DNA of 12,501 nt from DATJPD01 sp036394195 (GTDB lineage: Bacteria > Pseudomonadota > Alphaproteobacteria > CACIAM-22H2): contig DASWFO010000208.1 of NCBI GenBank assembly GCA_036394195.1, forward strand, positions 1 through 12,501, written 5' to 3'. Both the position numbers and the translations under genes were made by a program. Under the pieces are notes generated by a model. The model worked only from the letters and a program-made list of their open reading frames with translations, was not told the origin of the DNA and searched no databases. Shown in pieces: positions 6,360 to 12,386 of this stretch (its first letter is position 1; every line of letters starts with the position of its first letter).

Positions 6360-7553
6360 GTGAGGATTCTCGTCCACGATTCGGGGCACGCGTTCCCGGT
6401 CCAGCTGTCGCGTCATCTCGCGACCCGCGGCCATCAGGTGCTTCATCTCTACTCGGCGTCGATGCACATGCCGCGCGGACCGGTGAGCCCGCGGCCCGGC
6501 GATCCGTCGTCCTTCGCGGTGCACGGGCTGTCGATCGGCCGGCCGATCGACAAATACGGCTACGTCCGTCGGGTGATCCAGGAGCGGGCCTACGGGCGCT
6601 TGCTGGCGGGCGAGATCGTCGCCTGGCGCCCGGACGTCGTGCTGGGCGGCACGGCGGCACCCGATGTCCAGGCGGCGGCGGTCGCGGCCTGCCGGCGGCT
6701 TGGCATCGGCTTTGTGTTCTGGGCGCAGGACCTCAACGCGATCGCCATCGACCGGCTGCTGCGCCGCAAATTGCCGGTGATCGGCGCACTGGCCGGTCGG
6801 CATTATCTCGCCCTCGAGCGGCGCCTGGTCGGCCAGAGCGACGCGGTGGTCGCGATCACCGACGATTTCCTGCCGATCTTCGACGCCTGGGGGCTGGATC
6901 GGTCGCGCGTTCATGTGATCGAGAACTGGGCGCCGCTCGATGAGCTGGCGCCGCGGCCGCGCGTCAACGCCTGGGCCGAGGCGCACGGTCTCGCGGGCAA
7001 GCTTGTCTTCCTCTACTCCGGTACGCTCGGCCTGAAGCACGATCCGGAGCTGTTGTTGCGCCTCGCGGAGCGGCTGTCCGACCGGCCGGAGGCGCGCGTG
7101 GTCGTCGTGTCCGAGGGCCTCGGCGCCGACTGGCTGCGCGGGCGCGCCGGCGGGCTTCAGAATTTCGTGCTCCTGCCCTATCAGCCGTTCGAGCGTCTGC
7201 CCGACGTGACGGCGTCGGCCGACGTGCTGCTGGCGCTCCTGGAGCCGGATGCCGGCGCGTTCTCCGTGCCGTCGAAGATCCTGACCTATCTCTGCGCCGG
7301 CCGCCCGATTCTCGCCGCGATGCCGCCGGAGAACCTGGGGGCGCGCACGCTCGCCCGTGCCGGTGCGGGAGTCACCGTCGCCCCGGACCGGGGGGCGGCG
7401 TTCCTCGACGCCGCGATCCGGCTTGCCGACGACGCGGGACGGCGCGCGGAGCTGGGCAAGAACGCGCTGGACTATGCGGCGAAGACCTTCGATATTCGCG
7501 CCATTGGCGACCGGTTCGAGGCGATTCTCGCCCGCGCCGCCCGCCGCAGCTGA
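6360..7553 (+). CDS. Glycosyltransferase family 4, WcaI/WbuB-like
   Basis: This 397-residue protein starts at GTG (VRILVHDSGHAFPVQLSRH); an in-frame stop at 6339-6341 rules out a longer form. Key segments are PDVVLGGTAAPD (91-102), VFWAQDLNAIAI (119-130), VIENWAPLDE (186-195), FLYSGTLGLKHDPELLL (217-233), ASADVLLALLEPD (285-297) and VPSKILTYLCAGRPILA (303-319). The NWAP, SGTLG and PSKILTYLCAG blocks are typical of the GT4 branch that includes WcaI (colanic acid) and WbuB (aminosugar transferase), in which the usual E-x7-E signature is weak. It probably adds a sugar to a lipid-linked intermediate at the cytoplasmic membrane face. Donor unknown. It follows the methyltransferase after a 41-nt gap with two hairpins, and no clear Shine-Dalgarno is seen. 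Confidence 0.9.
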   Translation: MRILVHDSGHAFPVQLSRHLATRGHQVLHLYSASMHMPRGPVSPRPGDPSSFAVHGLSIGRPIDKYGYVRRVIQERAYGRLLAGEIVAWRPDVVLGGTAAPDVQAAAVAACRRLGIGFVFWAQDLNAIAIDRLLRRKLPVIGALAGRHYLALERRLVGQSDAVVAITDDFLPIFDAWGLDRSRVHVIENWAPLDELAPRPRVNAWAEAHGLAGKLVFLYSGTLGLKHDPELLLRLAERLSDRPEARVVVVSEGLGADWLRGRAGGLQNFVLLPYQPFERLPDVTASADVLLALLEPDAGAFSVPSKILTYLCAGRPILAAMPPENLGARTLARAGAGVTVAPDRGAAFLDAAIRLADDAGRRAELGKNALDYAAKTFDIRAIGDRFEAILARAARRS

Positions 7554-7573
7554 CGGGAAGGGGCCCCGAAGGC

Positions 7574-8170
7574 ATGGGCGCCAGCGACATCGACCGCTAT
7601 TACGCCGCGGAGTTCGCGGAGCACGACGCCGTGCAGGCGGCGACCCGCGCCGCATTGGCGGCCGAGTTCCGCCGCCTGGTTGAGGCGGCGGTGACCTGCA
7701 TCGGCAAGGGCGGCAAGATACTGTTCCTGGGCAACGGCGGCAGTGCCGGGGACGCGCAGCATCTCGCGACCGAGCTCACCGTCCGCTACATCAAGAACCG
7801 CAAGGCCATCGCCGCTTTAGCACTCACCACCGACACCTCGGCGCTGACCGCGATCGGCAACGACCTCGGCTTCGACGAGCTGTTCGCCCGCCAGGTCGAG
7901 GCGCTCGGCAAGCCCGGCGATCTCGTGGTCGCGATCACCACGTCCGGCCAGTCGCCGAACGTGCTGAAGGCGCTCGAGACGGCCAAGCAGCTGGGCCTCG
8001 TCCGCGCGGCCTTGACCGGCAAGGGCGGCGGCGAGCTCGTGCGCCGCAAGCTGGCCGAGATCTGCCTGGTGGTGCCGTCCGACACCACCGCCCGTATCCA
8101 GGAGATGCACATCACGCTCGGGCAGATGCTGTGCGGGGCACTCGAGCGCGAGCTCGGGCTGGCGACCTGA
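7574..8170 (+). CDS. gmhA: Sedoheptulose-7-phosphate isomerase (phosphoheptose isomerase), SIS domain
   Basis: This 198-residue single SIS-domain protein has LGNGGSAGDAQHLATELTVRY (52-72 region), AIGNDLGFDELFARQVEAL and the phosphate-binding TTSGQSPNVLKAL (122-134), as in GmhA. GmhA converts sedoheptulose 7-phosphate to D-glycero-D-manno-heptose 7-phosphate in the cytosol, the first step to ADP-heptose. Its position 4 nt before hldE strongly supports this role. His63, Glu67 and Gln176 (in RIQEMH) match known zinc/active-site positions. However, the residue eight after that Gln, a catalytic and zinc-binding His in E. coli GmhA (His180), is Gln184 here, so activity or metal binding may differ. 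DiaA-like regulators share the fold but are less likely beside hldE. A purine-rich GGGAAGGGG (7555-7563) precedes the ATG at a workable distance. The gap from the upstream gene is 20 nt. Confidence 0.88.
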   Translation: MGASDIDRYYAAEFAEHDAVQAATRAALAAEFRRLVEAAVTCIGKGGKILFLGNGGSAGDAQHLATELTVRYIKNRKAIAALALTTDTSALTAIGNDLGFDELFARQVEALGKPGDLVVAITTSGQSPNVLKALETAKQLGLVRAALTGKGGGELVRRKLAEICLVVPSDTTARIQEMHITLGQMLCGALERELGLAT

Positions 8171-8174
8171 CGCG

Positions 8175-9638
8175 ATGACCGCCAACGCCGATCTCGCCAC
8201 TCTCGTCACCCGCCTCAAGGGGGCGCGCGTGCTATGCGTCGGCGACGTGATGCTCGACCGTTTCGTCTACGGCCATGTCGACCGCATCTCGCCCGAAGCG
8301 CCGATCCCGGTGCTCAGCATCGAGCGCGATATCTCGATGCTGGGCGGCGCCGGCAACGTGGTGCGCAACCTCATCGGGCTGGGGGCGGTGGCCGAGTTCG
8401 TGTCCGTGGTCGGCCGCGACCTCGCGGGCCGCGAGATCACCGAGCTGGTCGGCCAGCTGGAGGGCGTCGAGCCGCACCTGCTGACCGAAGCGAAGCGCGA
8501 GACCACGATCAAGACCCGCTACGTCGCCGGCAGCCAGCAGCTTCTGCGCGCCGACCGCGAAACGGTGAGCGAGATCGCGGCGTCCACCGCCGACGACATC
8601 GTCCGCATCGTCACCGCCGCCCTCGACGAGGCGGCGGTGCTGGTCCTGTCCGACTACGCCAAGGGCGTGCTGACGCAGGCGGCGACGCAGGCGCTGATCG
8701 CGGCGGCGCGCAAGGCGGGCAAGCCGGTGATCGTCGATCCCAAGGGACAAGATTACGAGCGCTACAACGGCGCCACCTTGCTGACCCCCAACCGCCGCGA
8801 GCTCGCCGACGCGGTCAAGGCCAAGACCGGCAGCGCCGACGAAGTCGCCGCCGCCTGCCGCAAGCTGATCAAGCTGAGCCAGGCCCAGGCGGTGCTGTGC
8901 ACCTGCGGCGCCGAAGGGATGTCGCTGGTGACCGCGTCGCGCGAGGTGCATCATCTTCCGGCGGCGGCCCGCGAGGTGTTCGACGTGTCGGGGGCCGGTG
9001 ACACTGTGCTGGCGACAATCGCCGCGTCGCTGGCCGGCGGGCTCTCGCTGCTCCAGGCCGCCGAGCTCGCGACCGTGTCGTCGGGCATCGTCGTCGGCAA
9101 GGTGGGTACGGCGGTGGCCTATGCCGACGATCTGGTGCGCGAGATTCATCACGGCGATATCGCGACCGGCGAGCGCAAGGTCGTCACCCTGAAGCAGGCT
9201 CAGGACCAGGTCGAGAAATGGCGCCAGCAGCGCCTGCGCGTCGGCTTCACCAACGGCTGCTTCGACCTGCTGCATCCCGGGCATGTGTCGTTGATGGCGC
9301 AGGCCAAGGCGGCATGCGACCGGCTGATCGTCGGGTTGAACAGCGACGGCTCGGTCAAGCGGCTGAAGGGCGAGACCCGCCCCGTGCAGGGCGAATCGGC
9401 GCGCGCCGCCGTGCTGTCGTCTCTGGCCCCGGTCGATCTCGTGGTGATCTTCGAGCAGGACACGCCGGTCCAGCTGATCGAGGCGCTCAGGCCCGACGTC
9501 CTGGTCAAAGGAGCCGACTACAAGCTCGACCAGGTGGTCGGCGGCGAGCTCGTGCGCGGTTGGGGCGGCCGGGTACTTCTCGCCGACATCACCCCCGGCC
9601 AGAGCACCACCGCCACCATCGAACGCATGGCGCGCTAG
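8175..9638 (+). CDS. hldE: Bifunctional D-beta-D-heptose 7-phosphate kinase / heptose 1-phosphate adenylyltransferase
   Basis: At 487 residues this is a full-length HldE with both domains. The N-terminal PfkB/ribokinase part (about 1-325) has VGDVMLDRFVYG (22-33), MLGGAGNVVRNL (55-66), DPKG (188-191) and the anion-hole GAGDTVLA (273-280) with the likely catalytic base Asp276; it phosphorylates heptose 7-phosphate at C1. The C-terminal nucleotidyltransferase part (about 345-487) has GFTNGCFDLLHPGH (357-370, the HxGH motif), GLNSDGSVKRLKG (387-399), VKGADYK (444-450) and ITPGQSTT (472-479); it makes ADP-heptose from heptose 1-phosphate and ATP. Between these steps a GmhB phosphatase is needed, and HldD epimerises the product; neither gene is in the window. 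The start is the ATG 4 nt after the gmhA stop. It appears to close the rightward operon, since only repeats follow. Confidence 0.96.
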   Translation: MTANADLATLVTRLKGARVLCVGDVMLDRFVYGHVDRISPEAPIPVLSIERDISMLGGAGNVVRNLIGLGAVAEFVSVVGRDLAGREITELVGQLEGVEPHLLTEAKRETTIKTRYVAGSQQLLRADRETVSEIAASTADDIVRIVTAALDEAAVLVLSDYAKGVLTQAATQALIAAARKAGKPVIVDPKGQDYERYNGATLLTPNRRELADAVKAKTGSADEVAAACRKLIKLSQAQAVLCTCGAEGMSLVTASREVHHLPAAAREVFDVSGAGDTVLATIAASLAGGLSLLQAAELATVSSGIVVGKVGTAVAYADDLVREIHHGDIATGERKVVTLKQAQDQVEKWRQQRLRVGFTNGCFDLLHPGHVSLMAQAKAACDRLIVGLNSDGSVKRLKGETRPVQGESARAAVLSSLAPVDLVVIFEQDTPVQLIEALRPDVLVKGADYKLDQVVGGELVRGWGGRVLLADITPGQSTTATIERMAR

Positions 9639-9664
9639 CAGAGCCGTCGCCGGCGAGGTTATTC

Positions 9665-9703
9665 ACCTCTCCCGAGGGGAGAGGTCGACCGCGATAGCGG
9701 TCG
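9665..9703. repeat. Extragenic palindrome, copy 1 (double hairpin)
   Basis: The element consists of two adjacent perfect inverted repeats. The first is ACCTCTCCC (9665-9673), 3-nt loop GAG, GGGAGAGGT (9677-9685). The second is CGACCGC (9686-9692), loop GATA, GCGGTCG (9697-9703). It is followed by GGTGAGGG. This layout resembles the abundant double-stem extragenic repeats known from many alphaproteobacterial genomes. It lies 26 nt past the hldE stop, where such repeats often sit between converging operons. Confidence 0.75.
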
Positions 9704-9784
9704 GGTGAGGGAAAGCGGCGAAGTTTCTTGGTGGTCACGACAAGGCGCGACGCTGAAGCGGCGCCCCCACCCGCTCCCGGGATG

Positions 9785-9802
9785 CAGGGGCTTCGCCCCC
9801 TG
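9785..9802. repeat. Short GC hairpin followed by an A-tract
   Basis: CAGGGG (9785-9790) pairs with CCCCTG (9797-9802) around a 6-nt loop. On the plus strand it is followed by seven A residues (9803-9809), so on neither strand does a T-tract come after the stem; it is therefore not a classical terminator. Nearly complementary flanks (CCCGGGA before, TTCCGGG after) could extend it into a larger imperfect structure. It is probably part of the same dispersed repeat landscape as the neighbouring palindromes. Confidence 0.5.
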
Positions 9803-9824
9803 AAAAAAATTCCGGGCGCTCGCG

Positions 9825-9845
9825 ACCTCTCCCGGCGGGAGAGGT
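9825..9845. repeat. Extragenic palindrome, copy 2 (single hairpin)
   Basis: ACCTCTCCC (9825-9833), loop GGC, GGGAGAGGT (9837-9845). The 9-bp stem is identical to that of copy 1 about 160 nt away, while the loop differs, as expected for a stem conserved by pairing or by recent copying. The second stem seen in copy 1 is absent. On the minus strand it lies 26 nt past the stop of the small membrane-protein gene, with a T-tract only 15 nt further on, so its value as a terminator is doubtful. Confidence 0.7.
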
Positions 9846-9871
9846 GACTAGGTTAAGACGCCGCCCTAATG

Positions 9872-10066
9872 TTATCTGATCAAGTAATTGCGGAGCGCTG
9901 CGAGAGCGCCGAATAGAAGACCGCCTCCGAGCGAGGCGACAATTAAGAGCAGCGCCAAATCTTCGTCCGGCCCCACGTTGCCTATGAGCCACTCTACGAG
10001 GGCCGTCGCAGGCGTAACGATAGCACCATGCTTAACAGCCGACGCCACACTCCACTTTGAGGGCAT
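9872..10066 (-). CDS. Hypothetical small protein with one predicted membrane segment
   Basis: This 64-residue frame starts with ATG at 10066-10064, 7 nt after the stop of the upstream aminotransferase gene on the same strand, so it could be the second gene of that operon. Residues 37-58 (LALLLIVASLGGGLLFGALAAL) form a strongly hydrophobic, glycine-containing helix suited to a membrane span, followed by a short basic tail RNYLIR, which suggests a cytoplasmic C-terminus. A less hydrophobic stretch lies at about 14-29. Codon use (TTA, CTA, GTA, ATA, AGT, AGA) and base composition are clearly more AT-rich than in the neighbours, which suggests foreign origin or a young gene. I do not recognise a family. 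No good ribosome binding site is seen apart from a GCGGA touching the ATG, so a chance frame remains possible. Confidence 0.5.
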   Translation of the reverse strand: MPSKWSVASAVKHGAIVTPATALVEWLIGNVGPDEDLALLLIVASLGGGLLFGALAALRNYLIR

Positions 10067-10073
10067 TCCGCTG

Positions 10074-11306
10074 CTAAGCGCCCGCCCCGCGATACACCGC
10101 CAGCGCCGCGTCGACTCCCGCCCCCGACGGGGCGGCGTAGCCCTGCTGGCGCAGCGAGGTCTCGAGCGCGGAGAGGCAGATCAGCACGTTCTGTTTGCGG
10201 CAGTTCCAGCCCATGGTGCCGATGCGCCAGATCTTGCCGCTGAGCGGCCCGAATGAGGTGCCGATCTCGATGCCGAAATCCTGGAGCAGTGTTGCGCGCA
10301 CGCGCTCGCCGTCGACCTTGTCCGGGATCACCACGCCGGTGACGTTCGGCATCTTGTGGCGGCGCTCGCCGAAGACGTTCAGCCCCATTGCCTCGATTCC
10401 GGCGATCACGGCAAGGCTTGCGGTTTCGTGCCGCCTGACCCGTGCCGCGATGCCCTCTTCGAGCACGATGCGCGCGCATTCGCGCGCCGCGTAGAGCATC
10501 GACGTCGCTTCGGTGTGATGGTTGAGGCGGCGCTCGCCCCAATACTCCATCAGCATCGCGAGATCGAAATAGTTGGACTGGATGACCGGGCCGTTGCCTT
10601 CGACCAGACCGGGGGGCCTGATGCCCTGCTCGACGTGCTTGCGGCGGTTGACGGCGTCAGCAACCTTGTCGTTGAACGAGATCGGCGCCGAGCCGGGCGG
10701 CCCGGACAGGCATTTCTGCAGCCCGGACGAGATCGCATCGACGCCCCAGCGGTCGACCGCCACATCCATGCCGCCGAGGGTCGCCGTCGCGTCGACGTAC
10801 AAGAGCGCGTCGTGGCGGTGGCAGAGCTCGGCCAGCCCGTCCATCAGCTGCGCCATGGTGGTCGAGGTGTCGCCGTGTACGCAGGCGACGAGCTTCGGCC
10901 GCTGCGCAATAATGGCGGCCTCGATCTTCTCCAGCGGCACCACGCTGCCCCAGTCGGCCTCGACGGCGTGCACCTCGGCCCGGCAGCGCCGCGCGATCTC
11001 GCACAGGAGGTGGCCGAAGCGGCCGAACACCGGCACCACCACCGCGTCGCCGGGGGCGATCAGCGAGGTCAGGATGGCCTCGATGCCGGCGCGCGCCGTG
11101 CCGTCGACCAGGAACGTCCACCGGTTTTGCGTCTGGTAGACCCGGCGATACAGATCCATCGTCTCGTTCATATACGCGGTAAAGGCCGGGTCGAACTGCC
11201 CCAGCAGCGACATCGCCATCGCGCGCAGCACGCGCGGGTCGGCGTCGACCGGTCCCGGCCCCATGAGGAGGCGCGGCGGCGGATTGAGGTCGGGAATATG
11301 GGTCAT
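10074..11306 (-). CDS. Class V aminotransferase, PucG-like (S)-ureidoglycine/alanine-glyoxylate aminotransferase
   Basis: This 410-residue PLP enzyme has LLMGPGPVDADPRVLRAM (13-30), VDGTARAGIEA (67-77), HGDTSTTMAQ (144-153), YVDATATLGGMD (170-181) and the PLP-lysine segment SGLQKCLSGPPGSAP (194-208, Lys198). RLNHHTEATSMLYAARECAR (260-279) and KIWRIGTMG (358-366, with Arg361 the probable carboxylate anchor) follow. The motif set and length match the PucG branch of alanine/serine-glyoxylate aminotransferases. PucG moves the amino group of ureidoglycine to glyoxylate in purine breakdown, giving glycine and oxalurate. No other purine-catabolism gene is seen here, so plain alanine- or serine-glyoxylate transamination is a real alternative. 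The start is ATG 11306-11304, with a modest AGAGACAGG upstream. It is transcribed away from the decarboxylase-like gene across a 77-nt gap. Confidence 0.88.
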   Translation of the reverse strand: MTHIPDLNPPPRLLMGPGPVDADPRVLRAMAMSLLGQFDPAFTAYMNETMDLYRRVYQTQNRWTFLVDGTARAGIEAILTSLIAPGDAVVVPVFGRFGHLLCEIARRCRAEVHAVEADWGSVVPLEKIEAAIIAQRPKLVACVHGDTSTTMAQLMDGLAELCHRHDALLYVDATATLGGMDVAVDRWGVDAISSGLQKCLSGPPGSAPISFNDKVADAVNRRKHVEQGIRPPGLVEGNGPVIQSNYFDLAMLMEYWGERRLNHHTEATSMLYAARECARIVLEEGIAARVRRHETASLAVIAGIEAMGLNVFGERRHKMPNVTGVVIPDKVDGERVRATLLQDFGIEIGTSFGPLSGKIWRIGTMGWNCRKQNVLICLSALETSLRQQGYAAPSGAGVDAALAVYRGAGA

Positions 11307-11383
11307 GCAGCCTGTCTCTGGTCGCCCGCCCCTACATAGCGGATAATCCGGGCAGCGCCAAATACAGGGAAACGAGGGTTCAA
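11307..11383. promoter_or_regulatory. Divergent promoter region with an 11-nt palindrome
   Basis: This 77-nt gap separates the 5' ends of the aminotransferase and decarboxylase-like genes and must hold promoters for both. It contains CGGATAATCCG (11340-11350), an inverted repeat of CGGAT/ATCCG with one central base, which could be half of an operator. GATAAT inside it (11342-11347) is one mismatch from a -10 box on the plus strand, but I find no good -35 partner. A ribosome binding site, GAGGG (11374-11378), lies 5 nt before the decarboxylase-like ATG. Confidence 0.4.
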
Positions 11384-12352
11384 ATGAAGGGCAAGATCGG
11401 GCTCGAAGAGCATTTCTCCGGCGAGGACACGCTGATGGACTCGCACGGCTTCGTCGATGACGAGAAATGGCGGCAACTGCGCGCGAACCTGCTCGACATG
11501 GGCGACCGGCGTCTGGCCGAGATGGACCGCCACGGCATGGAACGGATGATCGTCTCGTTGAACGCGCCGGCGGTGCAGAAGATCCACGACACCAAGAAGG
11601 CGATCGAGGTCGCCCGCCGCGCCAACGACCTGCTGGCCGAGCACATCGCCAAGCGCCCCGACCGGTTCTCCGGGTTCGCGGCCCTCGCCATGCAGGACCC
11701 CGAGGCGGCCACGCGCGAGCTTGAGCGCTGCGTGAAGCAGCTCGGCTTCGTCGGCGCGCTGGTCAACGGCTTCTCGAACATCGGCAGCCCCGAGAACGCC
11801 GTCTATCTGGACCTGAAGCAGTATTGGGATTTCTGGGGAATGGTGGAGCGGCTCGACGTGCCGTTCTATCTGCATCCGCGGCAGCCCAGCCAGCTCAAGG
11901 CCTATGAAGGCCATCCATGGCTGATCGGGCCGGCCTACGGTTTTGCCGCCGAGACCGCGCTGCACGCGCTGCGCCTGCTGGGCAGCGGCCTGTTCGACAA
12001 ATATCCGAAGCTCCAGCTGGTTCTCGGCCACATGGGCGAGAACCTGCCGTTCACGCTCTACCGCACGGAGCAGCGCATCAAGTGGTCGCCGATGGGCTAC
12101 CCGGCGAAGAAGAGTGTGCGCGAGTACTTCCAGTCGAACGTCTACATCACCACCGCCGGGACCTTCAGGACCCAGACCCTGATCGACTGCCTGCTCGAGG
12201 TCGGCGCCGACCGTATCCTGTTCTCGACCGACTGGCCGTTCGAGCAGGTAGGCGAGGCGGCGGAATGGTTTGACGCGACGCCGATCAGCGACAACGACAA
12301 GCAGAAGATCGGGCGGACGAACTCGCTGAAGCTGTTCAAGCTCAAAGGCTGA
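11384..12352 (+). CDS. Gamma-resorcylate (2,6-dihydroxybenzoate) decarboxylase-like amidohydrolase_2 protein
   Basis: This 322-residue TIM-barrel protein of the amidohydrolase_2/ACMSD group closely follows the pattern I know for gamma-resorcylate decarboxylase (about 327 residues). The metal ligands are in register: GLEEH with Glu8 and His10, FYLHPR with His164, LGHMGEN with His216 and STDWPFE with Asp283. Other shared blocks are LNAPAVQ (59-65), RRANDLLAE (78-86), GFVGALVNGFS (121-131), EGHPWLIGP (175-183), ITTAGTFRTQTLID (255-268) and KIGRTN (308-313). Such enzymes remove CO2 reversibly and without oxygen from hydroxybenzoates, here perhaps 2,6-dihydroxybenzoate giving resorcinol. The usual partner genes for resorcinol breakdown are not visible, so the real substrate is uncertain; orsellinate- or salicylate-type acids are possible. 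A GAGGG Shine-Dalgarno sits 5 nt before the ATG. The protein is cytosolic, with no signal peptide. Confidence 0.88.
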   Translation: MKGKIGLEEHFSGEDTLMDSHGFVDDEKWRQLRANLLDMGDRRLAEMDRHGMERMIVSLNAPAVQKIHDTKKAIEVARRANDLLAEHIAKRPDRFSGFAALAMQDPEAATRELERCVKQLGFVGALVNGFSNIGSPENAVYLDLKQYWDFWGMVERLDVPFYLHPRQPSQLKAYEGHPWLIGPAYGFAAETALHALRLLGSGLFDKYPKLQLVLGHMGENLPFTLYRTEQRIKWSPMGYPAKKSVREYFQSNVYITTAGTFRTQTLIDCLLEVGADRILFSTDWPFEQVGEAAEWFDATPISDNDKQKIGRTNSLKLFKLKG

Positions 12353-12386
12353 GGGGCACCACCCCAGTCGCAGACGGGAGGAGACA

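Larger units (their letters stand above)
9639..9871. other. Intergenic region with extragenic palindromes, no gene
   Basis: These 233 nt between the end of hldE and the small minus-strand gene hold several inverted repeats and no credible reading frame. The minus-strand frame open from 9992 to 9735 crosses the repeats, is rich in Arg and low-complexity, and is judged spurious. No hairpin here is followed by a clean T-tract on either strand at the usual distance, so I cannot name a rho-independent terminator for either converging operon, although the stable hairpins may slow polymerase or protect 3' ends. Confidence 0.7.

Noticed and set aside
5356..7655. Long minus-strand open frames opposite the methyltransferase and WcaI-like glycosyltransferase
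   Set aside because: Arg/Ala/Gln-rich composition and no domain motifs; the plus strand carries convincing family signatures throughout.
8232..9284. 350-codon minus-strand frame opposite hldE
   Set aside because: It lies fully inside the complete and conserved hldE; its His/Arg/Gly-rich peptide is typical of an antisense shadow.
9785..9809. Rho-independent terminator after hldE
   Set aside because: The hairpin is followed by A residues on the plus strand, and on the minus strand the T-tract comes before the stem, so the order is wrong for both directions.
9639..9871. CRISPR array or insertion-sequence end
   Set aside because: Only two stem copies with unequal flanks, no regular spacers, no transposase gene and no target-site duplication.
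9735..9992. 85-residue minus-strand frame across the palindromes
   Set aside because: It overlaps the repeats and most of the better small ORF at 9872-10066, and its sequence is what translated extragenic repeats give.
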